From: Hymenobacter sp. DG25B
GTDB lineage: Bacteria > Bacteroidota > Bacteroidia > Cytophagales > Hymenobacteraceae
NCBI RefSeq assembly: GCF_000801315.1
Contig: NZ_CP010054.1
Coordinates: forward strand, 1,054,001-1,118,000
Direction of reading: 5' to 3'
DNA: 64,000 nucleotides
A model generated the notes under the pieces. It worked only from the letters and a program-made list of their open reading frames with translations. It was not told the origin of the DNA and did not search any database. Positions 53,160 to 61,506 of this stretch are shown one piece after another; position 1 is the first letter of the stretch, and each line of letters begins with the position of its first letter. Position numbers and translations under genes: made by a program.

Positions 53160-53462
53160 TTAAATCTCGGCGGCGGGCTGCAGCTCGCCGCTGTAGTCGG
53201 CGCTGTAGCAGGTCATCTGTACCCGAATGCCGCTGGGGTGGCCGTGGGCGGGCGCTTCAAAAGTGCCTTGGTAGCGAATACTGGGCGGGTACAGGTGCAC
53301 GGTAAGCTCCTCCCGGATTTCGCGCAGCAGGGTTTGCTCGTCGGTTTCGCCGGCTTCGCGCTTGCCGCCGGGAATATAGTAGCGGTCTTTGCCGCGGCTG
53401 CGGGTGCTCAGCAGCCGGCCTTCGTGCAAATGCAGCCAGGCAATTTTGTCAATCAGCGTCAT
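53160..53462 (-). CDS. Nudix hydrolase truncated by an in-frame stop
   Basis: Reading from the ATG at 53462 (MTLIDKIAWLHLHEGRLLST) gives 100 residues with a full Nudix box (GGKREAGETDEQTLLREIREEL), so the active site is intact. Such enzymes cleave nucleoside diphosphates linked to another group. The TAA at 53160-53162 ends the protein at ...PAAEI, yet the same frame continues open to 53061 and reads EVVWLTYQHRPLVSAVDQLI, then FDWLRERQELVD, a normal Nudix C terminus. A single GAA to TAA change would explain this. The remainder starts no new gene. An ATG at 53513 gives an unlikely extension. Confidence 0.85.
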   Translation of the reverse strand: MTLIDKIAWLHLHEGRLLSTRSRGKDRYYIPGGKREAGETDEQTLLREIREELTVHLYPPSIRYQGTFEAPAHGHPSGIRVQMTCYSADYSGELQPAAEI

Positions 53463-53621
53463 GCAGGGGTGTTTAAATAGCGGCAGCGGGCGCGCCATTG
53501 CGCTTATACGCATCAGCCAAGAGAAAAAGCCTGCGGTTTGCTGCCGTCTTTATCCGTAGAGAAGGCCACAACTCCGGCCCAAAACCGCGTAGAAGGATGC
53601 TCCTACCAATTATCCCCTCTC

Positions 53622-54350
53622 ATGCCCACGTACCACATTGGCTGCTCCGGGTTTTCTTACCGCGACTGGAAAGGCGTTTTCTACCCACCGGAAGTGCCCC
53701 CGCGCAAGTGGTTTGAATACTACTGCACCCAGTTTAATACCGTAGAGCTGAATGTGACGTTTTATAAAATGCCGGAGCTGGGCTTCCTGGAAAAGCTCTA
53801 TGCGCAAAGCCCGAAGGGGTTTCAGTTCTCGGTGAAAGCCCCGCGCCTGGTTACGCACTACAAAAAGTTTAACGCCGAGGCCGAGCCGGTGCTGCAGGAT
53901 TTCTACGGCACCATTCAGGAAGGCCTGCGCGATAAGCTGGGCCCCGTGCTGTTCCAGCTGCCACCCAAAGCGGCGTATACCGAGGAGCTGATGGCGCGCC
54001 TGCTGCATTGCCTGGACCCTGCCTTTACCAACGTAGTAGAGTTCCGCCACCTGAGCTGGTGGGAAGGGGAGGTGTACCGCGAGCTGGCCCGCCACCGCAT
54101 TGCCTTTGTGGGCCAGAGCCACCCCATGCCCCTGCCCGATGATGTAGTAGCCAATACCGACGTGCTGTACTACCGCTTCCACGGCGTGCCCGAGCTGTAT
54201 AAAACGCCCTATGACGAGGCTTTTCTGCAGCGTATTGCCCGGGAAGTGCAAGCCGCCAAACAGCTAAAGCAGGTGTATCTATATTTCAACAACGGCATGG
54301 GTGGCGCGGCCGTGGCCAATGCCCGCCAGATGCAGCTGCTGCTGGGTTAG
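53622..54350 (+). CDS. DUF72 (YecE-family) protein
   Basis: A 242-residue TIM-barrel-like protein. HIGCSGFSYRDWKGVFYPPEVPPRKWFEYY and FNTVELNVTFYKMP match the N-terminal DUF72 signature. FQFSVKAPRLVTHYKK, LGPVLFQLPP and VVEFRHLSWW follow. Near the end is LKQVYLYFNNGMGGAAVANA, a strong family motif (YxYFNN). The molecular function is not known. The ATG at 53622 was chosen. It lies 121 bases before the GH13 gene. Confidence 0.93.
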   Translation: MPTYHIGCSGFSYRDWKGVFYPPEVPPRKWFEYYCTQFNTVELNVTFYKMPELGFLEKLYAQSPKGFQFSVKAPRLVTHYKKFNAEAEPVLQDFYGTIQEGLRDKLGPVLFQLPPKAAYTEELMARLLHCLDPAFTNVVEFRHLSWWEGEVYRELARHRIAFVGQSHPMPLPDDVVANTDVLYYRFHGVPELYKTPYDEAFLQRIAREVQAAKQLKQVYLYFNNGMGGAAVANARQMQLLLG

Positions 54351-54471
54351 CGCCGGTACGGTATCTTGGTTTTCGATTTCCCGGCGGGACGGAAAACGGG
54401 TGGCAATAAGCGCTACTTTTCCACCTGCTACGGTTGCTCGGTTTTATACTTCATTTTCTCCCTTACACTAC

Positions 54472-56361
54472 ATGAGAAAAGCTCTTCTACACCTGTTGCT
54501 GATGCTCCTGCTAATTCCGGAGCTGGCTCTGGCTCAGGCCCCGGCTATTCAAAAGATAAACCCCACTAACTGGTGGGTAGGCATGAAGCGGCCCAATCTG
54601 CAGCTGTTGGTGTACGGCCCCGGAGCCGGCACGCTCACCTATACTATTGCGTACCCGGGCGTGAAGCTGCTGAAAACCAACACCGTGGAAAACCCCAACT
54701 ACGCCTTTCTGGACCTGACCATTGCCGCCTCCGCTAAGCCCGGTACTGTGCGGATTGTGGGCAAAAAAGGCAGCCAGACAGTCACCAAGAACTGGGAGTT
54801 GAAAGCGCGGGACAACGCCCCCAAAGGCCAAGGCGTTACCCAGGCCGATTTTATCTACCTGGCCATGCCCGACCGGTTTGCCAACGGCGACCCCAGCAAT
54901 GATAAATTCTCGGACCTGCGCGACCCCAACCTCGACCGCAACAACCCCTTCTTCCGCCACGGCGGCGACCTGCAGGGTGCCGCCCAGCGCATTCCCTACC
55001 TGAAAGACCTGGGCGTAACGGCCATCTGGTTCACGCCCGTTATCGAGAACAACCAGCCCCTCACCAATGAGGGCGGCACCATGCGCGCCTCCTACCACGG
55101 CTACGGCTTCACCGACCAATACAACATAGACCGGCGCCTGGGCGGCAATGAGGCCTATAAAGCCTTCGTGCAAAAGGCCCACGCCGCCGGCCTGAAAGTG
55201 GTGCAGGATGCCGTGTACAACCACGTGGGCAACACCCACTGGATTCTGCAGGACCTGCCCATGAAAAGCTGGCTGCACCAGTGGCCCACCTACACCAACA
55301 CCTCCTACCGCCAGCAGCCCATTACCGACCCGCACGCCGCCCAGGTTGATAAAAAAGTAACCCTGAACGGCTGGTTTGTTCCCTTCCTGCCCGATCTGAA
55401 CCAGGAGAATCCCTACGTGGCCAACTACCTGATTCAGCACGCGGTGTGGTCGGTGGAGAACTTTGGGGTGGATGCCTGGCGCATTGATACCTACATGTAC
55501 AACGACCAGCCCTTTATGAACCGCTGCAACGCGGCCCTGCTCACGGAATATCCGCGCATCCACATCTTCGGCGAGTCGTCGGTGAATAACGTGGTGGATC
55601 AGGCGTACTACGTGAAGAACAACATCAACTTCCCCTTCAAATCCAACCAGCCCGGCGGGCTTGATTTTGTGCTGGAAGGTGCCATGGTGGGTGGGTTGAA
55701 GGAAGTAGGCACGCCGGCAGCCACCGGCTGGGACAATGGCGCCCAGCGCGTGTACCAGGCCCTGGCCCAGGATGCCGTATATCAGGACCCTACCAAGCTG
55801 GTCACGTTCCTGGATAACCACGACCACAACCGCTACCTCTCCGAAATAGGGGAGGATTTCGATAGATATAAGATGGGCCTCACGTGGCTGCTCACTACCC
55901 GCGGTATTCCCTCTATGTACTACGGCACCGAGATTCTGATGAAGAACTTCAAGGACCCCACCGATGCCGAGGTGCGTAAGGATTTCCCCGGCGGCTGGCC
56001 TGGTGATAAGGAAGATAAATTCACAGCCGCCGGCCGCACAGCCAAGGAAAACGAAGCCTTCAATTTTGTGCGTACCCTGGCCACCTACCGCAAAACCCAC
56101 CCCGCGCTTAGCTCGGGCAAGCTGATGCAGTACCTGCCCGAAAACGGTGTGTACGTTTACTTCCGCTACGATGCTACCGGCACCGTTATGGTGGCCTCCA
56201 ACACCACGGATAAACTGGCAGCGCTGCCCACTGCCCGCTTTACCGAGCGCACCAAAGGCTTCACCAAAGCCCGCAACGTGCTGACCAACGAAACCATTAA
56301 TAATATTTCTACCCTGCAGCTGCCCGCCAAAACCGCGCTGGTGCTGGAGCTGCTGAAGTAG
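54472..56361 (+). CDS. SusA-like neopullulanase/cyclomaltodextrinase, GH13
   Basis: A 629-residue periplasmic alpha-glucan hydrolase. The signal peptide is MRKALLHLLLMLLLIPELALA. An N-terminal cyclomaltodextrinase-type beta domain (about 25-115) precedes the TIM barrel. GH13 motifs: DAVYNH (D246), RIDTYMYND with nucleophile D339, IFGESSVNN with acid/base E368, and FLDNHDHNRY (D448). A C-terminal beta domain follows. The trehalase gene begins 20 bases after its stop, and the two likely share a transcript. No SusC/D genes are near. The ATG at 54472 is set by the signal peptide. Confidence 0.93.
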   Translation: MRKALLHLLLMLLLIPELALAQAPAIQKINPTNWWVGMKRPNLQLLVYGPGAGTLTYTIAYPGVKLLKTNTVENPNYAFLDLTIAASAKPGTVRIVGKKGSQTVTKNWELKARDNAPKGQGVTQADFIYLAMPDRFANGDPSNDKFSDLRDPNLDRNNPFFRHGGDLQGAAQRIPYLKDLGVTAIWFTPVIENNQPLTNEGGTMRASYHGYGFTDQYNIDRRLGGNEAYKAFVQKAHAAGLKVVQDAVYNHVGNTHWILQDLPMKSWLHQWPTYTNTSYRQQPITDPHAAQVDKKVTLNGWFVPFLPDLNQENPYVANYLIQHAVWSVENFGVDAWRIDTYMYNDQPFMNRCNAALLTEYPRIHIFGESSVNNVVDQAYYVKNNINFPFKSNQPGGLDFVLEGAMVGGLKEVGTPAATGWDNGAQRVYQALAQDAVYQDPTKLVTFLDNHDHNRYLSEIGEDFDRYKMGLTWLLTTRGIPSMYYGTEILMKNFKDPTDAEVRKDFPGGWPGDKEDKFTAAGRTAKENEAFNFVRTLATYRKTHPALSSGKLMQYLPENGVYVYFRYDATGTVMVASNTTDKLAALPTARFTERTKGFTKARNVLTNETINNISTLQLPAKTALVLELLK

Positions 56362-56381
56362 GTATCCTCAAAGGCTAACGC

Positions 56382-57992
56382 ATGCGCAGAAACCGCTGCC
56401 TTCCGTATTCCATTAACCGGCTGCTGCTGCTGGGCTGCCTGCTGCTCAGCCTAAGCGGGCTGGCCCAGCCGGCTTCGCCCCGGCAGCTATACCCCGGGCT
56501 GTTTGAAGCCGTGCAGCTGGGCCATGTGTTTCCCGACAATAAAACCTTTGTAGATGCCGTGGCCCGGGAGCAGCCGGAAGCCGTACTGCGCGCCTATCAG
56601 CAGCAGAAAGACCAGCCCGGCTTTAATCTAAAGGCGTTTGTAGCGGCCCATTTCATAGCCCCGGCCGAGGCGGGCGGGCACTACCAGAGCCAGATAGCAG
56701 CCGGCATCCGCCACCACATCGATACGCTCTGGACGGTGCTGCAGCGGCAGCCGGATGCGGCGGCTAGCAGCGGCTCCTCTTTGCTGCCTTTGCCGCGCCC
56801 TTACATTGTGCCGGGCGGGCGCTTCCGGGAGGTGTATTACTGGGATTCGTATTTCACCATGCTGGGTCTGCAGCAAAGCCACCGCACGCCGGTTATCCGG
56901 GATATGGTGGACAACTTTGCTTACCTGATTGACCACTACGGCTTCATTCCCAACGGCAACCGCACCTACTACCTCACCCGCTCGCAGCCCCCGTTTTTTG
57001 CCTTGATGGTGAACCTGCTGGCCGAGGAAGAGAGCCCGGCCATGCTGGTGCGCTATCAACCCCAGCTGCTGCGGGAATATGCTTTCTGGATGGGTGGCGC
57101 CGACTCCCTGCAGCAGCCCGGCAGCACCCACCGCATGGCGGTGAAAATGCCTGGCGGCGAGGTGCTCAACCGCTACTGGGACAGCAGCCAGCAGCCCCGG
57201 GAAGAATCCTACGCCGAGGACGTGGCTGCGGCCAAGCTCAGTCCTCAACCCCCGGCCATATTCTACCAGAATGTACGGGCGGCGGCCGCTTCCGGCTGGG
57301 ACTTCAGCACCCGCTGGTTTGGCCCCGATGGGCAGCTGGGCTCCATCCAGACCCTGGACATGGTGCCCGTAGATTTAAATTGCCTGCTGTATTACCTGGA
57401 AACCACGCTGGCCCGCACTTATGAGCTGCAGAAAAATGCCGCGCAGGCCCGGGCTTTTACCACCAAAGCCCGGCACCGCAAAAAGGCACTGCTGGCTTAT
57501 TGCTGGGATAAAAAAGCGGGTTGGTTTCAGGACTATAATCTTCGCCTGAAGCAGCGCGCTACAGTGCCCACGCTGGCGGGTGTTTATCCGCTGGCATTTG
57601 GTCTGGCCTCCTCCAGCCAGGCAAAAAAAGTAGCTGCCATGCTAAAGGAGCAGTTTCTGAAAGATGGCGGCCTGGTGACCACGCTCAACCAAAGCGGCCA
57701 GCAGTGGGATGCGCCCAACGCCTGGGCCCCGCTGCAGTGGCTGGCCATTGATGGCCTGGAGCGCTACCACCACTCAGCGCTGGCCCGCACCATAGCCACC
57801 CGCTGGGTGCATTTAAACGTGAGCGTATTTCAGCAAACCGGCAAGCTGATGGAGAAATACAACGTGCTGGATACCCAGCTCAAAGCCGGTGGCGGCGAAT
57901 ACCCCCTGCAGGACGGCTTTGGCTGGACCAACGGCGTGCTGCTGAAACTCATGAACCGCTATAAGCTGGAAGGCCCTGAAACCGGGAAATAA
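56382..57992 (+). CDS. treA: Periplasmic trehalase, GH37
   Basis: A 536-residue enzyme that splits trehalose into two glucoses. Both GH37 signatures are complete: PGGRFREVYYWDSY (residues 144-157) and QWDAPNAWAP (441-450). EYPLQDGFGWTNGV near residue 505 provides the catalytic Glu region. A signal peptide lies in residues about 12-29 (NRLLLLGCLLLSLSGLAQ). It follows the GH13 gene after 20 bases, so trehalose and alpha-glucan use appear linked. A strong terminator follows. Confidence 0.95.
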   Translation: MRRNRCLPYSINRLLLLGCLLLSLSGLAQPASPRQLYPGLFEAVQLGHVFPDNKTFVDAVAREQPEAVLRAYQQQKDQPGFNLKAFVAAHFIAPAEAGGHYQSQIAAGIRHHIDTLWTVLQRQPDAAASSGSSLLPLPRPYIVPGGRFREVYYWDSYFTMLGLQQSHRTPVIRDMVDNFAYLIDHYGFIPNGNRTYYLTRSQPPFFALMVNLLAEEESPAMLVRYQPQLLREYAFWMGGADSLQQPGSTHRMAVKMPGGEVLNRYWDSSQQPREESYAEDVAAAKLSPQPPAIFYQNVRAAAASGWDFSTRWFGPDGQLGSIQTLDMVPVDLNCLLYYLETTLARTYELQKNAAQARAFTTKARHRKKALLAYCWDKKAGWFQDYNLRLKQRATVPTLAGVYPLAFGLASSSQAKKVAAMLKEQFLKDGGLVTTLNQSGQQWDAPNAWAPLQWLAIDGLERYHHSALARTIATRWVHLNVSVFQQTGKLMEKYNVLDTQLKAGGGEYPLQDGFGWTNGVLLKLMNRYKLEGPETGK

Positions 57993-58018
57993 CATCCCCC
58001 ACGGCTATATCAGAAAGT

Positions 58019-58068
58019 AAAAACCCACGGGGTGCCGCACAAGTCAGTGCGGCACCCCGTGGGTTTTT
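58019..58068. terminator. Strong terminator after trehalase
   Basis: A perfect 21-base stem (AAAACCCACGGGGTGCCGCA at the left arm) closes on a short loop. T runs on both sides let it serve the trehalase gene and the convergent DUF2383 gene. Confidence 0.9.
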
Positions 58069-58087
58069 GGCTGCGTGGAAAAGCTGT

Positions 58088-58867
58088 TTACTTTTTGCCT
58101 TCCATGCGCTTCAGCTCCTGATACGTTTTCTGCGACTGAGCATACTGACGCTCTACTGCCTGACGCACGCTGCCGGAAAGGGAGCCGCTGTTCAGGGCAT
58201 CTTTGTAGGCTTTAATAGCCCACTCTTCGCCATAGATGTTGGAGCCCAGAATAGACTCCTCGTCGAAGCCGGTGAGGGCCGCTTTGGTGTCCATCCAGCC
58301 CCGATAAAGCTTGCCTTTTATGGTAGTACCGGTTTCCCGGTCGTCGCCCTGGCGGCGCAGGTAGTCGTTCAGCTCGTTGGCAAACCGCTGGCTCTGGCTT
58401 ACCAGCTGCTTGTAGTAGCCGGTGCGCTGCGTGTCTTTGCTTTCCGAGGCAGCCCGCTGGTAGCCTTCTATCCGGTCGTTTACAAACAGCAGCAGCTCGT
58501 GCAGCGTGTCAGAAGTGTCCGTAGAGGCGTGGCCATGGTAGTCGCCCTGGGCACCGTTACCCGTTTTAGAGCTGCTGCGGGCCAAGTAGCCCACGCCCAG
58601 CGCCAGCAGCGCGCCGCCTACCAGTTTTTGGGTGGTAGTAAGCTGGTTGAAGCGGCCCACGGCCTTGTTGCCCAGGCCCTGCACCGACTCCGGCAGGCGC
58701 CCGATTAAATCCGATACATTGCCCTGGCCCAGCCACTGGCTGGCCTGGTTAAGCAGCGTGTTATCATTGGCACCGTTGCTGCCACTGGTAGAGGTACGGC
58801 TGCCGGTATTTGAAGAAGAAGCAGAGCCGGCGGAGCCTGGCTGGTTAGGTTGCTGTGGTTGATTCAT
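58088..58867 (-). CDS. DUF2383 (PA2169-family) four-helix protein with glycine/serine-rich N terminus
   Basis: A 259-residue protein. The first roughly 45 residues are a Ser/Gly/Asn-rich low-complexity linker, followed by a hydrophobic segment (QKLVGGALLALGVGYLA, residues about 80-96). The C-terminal half matches the DUF2383/PA2169 helical domain: LHELLLFVNDRIEGYQRAASES, RFANELNDYL, and YGEEWAIKAYKDALNSG. These are ferritin-like four-helix bundles of unknown role, often stress induced. The single hydrophobic stretch may anchor it to the membrane. Confidence 0.85.
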   Translation of the reverse strand: MNQPQQPNQPGSAGSASSSNTGSRTSTSGSNGANDNTLLNQASQWLGQGNVSDLIGRLPESVQGLGNKAVGRFNQLTTTQKLVGGALLALGVGYLARSSSKTGNGAQGDYHGHASTDTSDTLHELLLFVNDRIEGYQRAASESKDTQRTGYYKQLVSQSQRFANELNDYLRRQGDDRETGTTIKGKLYRGWMDTKAALTGFDEESILGSNIYGEEWAIKAYKDALNSGSLSGSVRQAVERQYAQSQKTYQELKRMEGKK

Positions 58868-59151
58868 GACTAGAATGTGATAAATGGGTAAAAAACAGTA
58901 ACAAAAATGTGCTAGGGCTTACGGGTTTTTTATCATCTGGTTGAATAGAATTATTGGCAAACGGCTTTCAGGCCAACCGCGGCCCCTGCCATATCCACTT
59001 GATAAACTGCCAACCGGCCCGCATTTCTCCGGCTCCGGGAGTGACTGATACCACGCTTAAAAGCGGCATGAGAAAATAGAAATATGAATAGATAGAATGT
59101 GCTATAACTTGTTTATCTTGAATTAACAACACAGTAACGTTGGGCATTGCT

Positions 59152-59289
59152 ATGGCTATTACAAGAAGAAGAATTGGCCTGCGGGAGCGGATCAGCCACA
59201 TTCCATGGTGGGTGTACATGCTGCTGATTCCCGGCGTTTACCTGCTTGGCTGGGTGCTCCACTTTATGGGAGTTATTTCGGGCCAATAG
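59152..59289 (+). CDS. Small membrane protein (45 residues)
   Basis: An open reading of 45 residues starts MAITRRRIGLRERISHIPWW and continues VYMLLIPGVYLLGWVLHFMG, a basic head followed by one hydrophobic helix, ending VISGQ. The pattern is that of a real single-helix membrane protein. It has its own ATG and a TAG stop. It lies in a 550-base gap between divergently read genes. Function unknown. Sequence composition matches the neighbours. Confidence 0.6.
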   Translation: MAITRRRIGLRERISHIPWWVYMLLIPGVYLLGWVLHFMGVISGQ

Positions 59290-59418
59290 GGGAGTAGTGG
59301 CTTTTCCGGTATTTAAGCTAGGATTGGGTGTAGCTGTAGCGCTGTACCAGGGCTTTATATGGCCTGGTGCCGGCTGGTGGGTGGTAACCCGGGCCCGGGG
59401 CCTGCGTTAGCACGCAGC

Positions 59419-59943
59419 ATGAGCCGTGCATTTACCAAAGAAGATGATTCGCTGGAGGCGCCCATTATTCCGCCCCGGCCGGCGCTGCCCGCCGGCACGC
59501 CCAATTACGTAACGCCGCAGGGTTTGGAGCAGCTTCGCCAGGAGCTGCAAACCCTGGAGACGGAGCGCACCCAGGCCGAAGCCAACCGCGAAAATGAGGC
59601 CGACCGCACCCGCCTTCTCACCGTCCTCAATGGCCGTTTAGGCGCCCTGCAGGAGCGTATGGCCAGCGCCAAAGTGGTAGACCCCCGCACCCAGCCCGCC
59701 AAAGAAGTACGCTTTGGCGCTACCGTAACGCTGCGCACCCGCAGTGGCGGCAAGCCCGGTACCGAGCGCCGTTTTACCATTGTGGGCGTAGACGAAGCCT
59801 CCATTGCGGAAGGCAAAGTAGCTTTTGTAGCGCCCATTGCCCGGGCCATAGTAGGCACCCGGCTTGGGCAGGCCGTAACATTACGCCTGGGGCCCAGGGA
59901 AGAAGTAGTGGAGGTAGCTGCTATCAGCTATGATGTGGCATAA
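59419..59943 (+). CDS. GreA/GreB-family transcription elongation factor
   Basis: A 174-residue factor of the Gre group that rescues backtracked RNA polymerase. MSRAFTKEDDSLEAP is a typical start in this phylum, followed by a Pro-rich stretch. The N-terminal coiled coil (about residues 34-80: LEQLRQELQTLETERTQ onward) ends near VVDPRTQPAKEVRFGATVTL, where the C-terminal FKBP-like domain starts (FTIVGVDEASIAEGKVAFVA, then GTRLGQAVTLRL). The acidic tip residues are not of the standard D-x-x-E order, so activity may differ. The ATG at 59419 is the family start. Confidence 0.88.
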   Translation: MSRAFTKEDDSLEAPIIPPRPALPAGTPNYVTPQGLEQLRQELQTLETERTQAEANRENEADRTRLLTVLNGRLGALQERMASAKVVDPRTQPAKEVRFGATVTLRTRSGGKPGTERRFTIVGVDEASIAEGKVAFVAPIARAIVGTRLGQAVTLRLGPREEVVEVAAISYDVA

Positions 59944-59970
59944 GCCAGTTCCGGAGGCTAACCATTCGCT

Positions 59971-60828
59971 TTAAAGCGCATAGCTTACCTGAAAAGGCTC
60001 CGTGGTGAGGATGCGTACATCTTTGAGCATAGCAAAGCGGTTGTCCGGGTTATCTTCCAGCAGCCACTCGTGGTGCATCTCGGCCATTATCGGTTCCCCC
60101 TCAACGGAGATGCCATGCCAGTCCAGCATAAATGAGGCCGAGAACGTGCCATCGGCATTGGGCTGCACCGTCAGGTGGCGGGGGTGTTGGGTGCTATACT
60201 GAAACCGCAGAGGCAGGGAGCCAATCCATGCCTCCACCTGCTCCCAGCTGGAAAGGTGGCCGGCAGTAACCGCGTACAGCTCAAACTGGGGCGCAAACAG
60301 CTCCCGCAGCTTAGAGGCGTCTCCCTTGTGTGTTTCCATGCAATACAGCCAGTAGTGCATAAGGGAAGCTACCCGATTATAGGGATAAGCATCCTCAAAC
60401 TCTTGTGGCCCTACATTGCCGGTGGGGGTAAGCTTTAAGTCAGTAAATACCGGCAATTCATCCGGCACCAGGGCCAAGTGGGCATCGTACTGCACATTAT
60501 AGCTGTGCTGACTGCCATCGGGCCGAATGCTCTGGAACAGCACATGGCCTACCAGCTCCAGCGTACCGCCGTTAACGGGCTTAACAGCGGCAAACTGTAC
60601 GTGGTGCGCCGTTTTCCAGCCATCATACAACGCCAGCCGTTCCTGAAAAGCGGTGTGTCCTTTAAAAGAGCCGTTCTCGGATTGTACCTCTACATCAGGC
60701 GCTAGTAGGGTCAGAATATGGCGTCGGCGCTCCTCCGTGAGCGGCCGCTCATATAACTGGTACCAGCGGTAGTATTGCGCCAGCGCCAGATGCTTTTGTT
60801 CAGATTCTAAAAATGAAGTAGGCTTCAT
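59971..60828 (-). CDS. SnoaL/NTF2-like protein with two tandem domains
   Basis: A 285-residue protein with two SnoaL-like halves. The first (residues about 10-130) has YYRWYQLYERPLTEERRRHIL and FKGHTAFQERLA. The second (about 145-275) has ALMHYWLYCMETHK-type helices read as SLMHYWLYCMETHKGDASKL, then the FSASFMLDWHGISVEG strand. Such alpha+beta barrels are small-molecule isomerases or binding proteins; the active residue cannot be assigned. The ATG at 60828 (MKPTSFLESEQ) is preferred; an upstream extension to 61053 is basic and Cys-rich, not family-like. Confidence 0.8.
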   Translation of the reverse strand: MKPTSFLESEQKHLALAQYYRWYQLYERPLTEERRRHILTLLAPDVEVQSENGSFKGHTAFQERLALYDGWKTAHHVQFAAVKPVNGGTLELVGHVLFQSIRPDGSQHSYNVQYDAHLALVPDELPVFTDLKLTPTGNVGPQEFEDAYPYNRVASLMHYWLYCMETHKGDASKLRELFAPQFELYAVTAGHLSSWEQVEAWIGSLPLRFQYSTQHPRHLTVQPNADGTFSASFMLDWHGISVEGEPIMAEMHHEWLLEDNPDNRFAMLKDVRILTTEPFQVSYAL

Positions 60829-61003
60829 TAGGTGTAACCAAGGGGTGGGGGCAATCTGGAACTTGCAGCAGGTGGGTGGAAAGCAGCAAATAGGTGCCAG
60901 AAGGTAAGAAATAGTTTTTCTTCTATACAGCGGAAGGCCAATTTTTGCCGGAAGCGGGCCTCGGGCAGCCACCTCCTGTACCCATATCCGGTACTGGTAA
61001 AAA

Positions 61004-61040
61004 CAACGAACACCCCAGCGGGAGCATCTGGAGTGTTCGG
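61004..61040 (-). terminator. Terminator after the glycine-zipper gene
   Basis: CGAACACCCC (61007-61016) pairs with GGAGTGTTCG (61030-61039) with one mismatch; T-rich sequence follows on the minus strand. It lies 17 bases past the stop at 61057. Confidence 0.65.
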
Positions 61041-61056
61041 GTAAATGGTACAATAC

Positions 61057-61344
61057 TTAGTCTTTGCGGGTGTAGTGCTTGTAGCGCACCGGGTCTTTCT
61101 TCCGGTCCTTTTTCTTGCCGATAAGGCCCCCGGCGGCGGCTCCGGCAACGGTACCTACTACCGCACCTTTTTTACCACCCACCACAGCGCCCGTCACGGC
61201 GCCGGCGCCGGCGCCAATAACGGCCCCTTTAGCTTTTTTACTCCAGTGCTTTTTGGGCTTGGTTTGAGCCACGGCACTTGTTACTGTGCTGCCCAGCAGG
61301 AAAAAAGCCAGCAACAGGGTGAAAATGAATTTGAAGGATTTCAT
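61057..61344 (-). CDS. Secreted glycine-zipper (YMGG-like) protein
   Basis: A 95-residue protein with a signal peptide (MKSFKFIFTLLLAFFLLGST, cleavage after VAQ). A glycine-zipper follows (AKGAVIGAGAGAVTGAVVGG, then GAVVGTVAGAAAGGLIGKK), a motif that packs membrane helices in envelope proteins. The tail is highly basic (KKKDRKKDPVRYKHYTRKD). The small GAGAG repeats suggest a short hydrophobic hairpin. Probably periplasmic or outer-membrane associated; function unknown. Confidence 0.85.
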   Translation of the reverse strand: MKSFKFIFTLLLAFFLLGSTVTSAVAQTKPKKHWSKKAKGAVIGAGAGAVTGAVVGGKKGAVVGTVAGAAAGGLIGKKKDRKKDPVRYKHYTRKD

Positions 61345-61454
61345 GGCGGAGTCGCGGTTAGGGAAATAGTATAAACGACTGATCCTGTGTTTGCTAAAAC
61401 GTAAATACGCAGGGGGAGGTTGTGTATGAGGTGTTTGGTAATGCCACGAAAAAC

Positions 61455-61484
61455 CAAAAAGCCTCCTAAAGGGGAGGCTTTTAC
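61455..61484 (-). terminator. Terminator after the second pirin gene
   Basis: AAAAAGCCTCC (61456-61466) pairs with GGAGGCTTTT (61473-61482) around a short loop, with a T run following on the minus strand. It lies 22 bases past the stop at 61507. Confidence 0.8.
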
Positions 61485-61506
61485 GGGCAAGGTATTGCGG
61501 CCGGGA

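Noticed and set aside
54511..56100. 529-codon open frame on the minus strand
   Set aside because: Antisense to the GH13 gene; no motifs and composition typical of a shadow frame.
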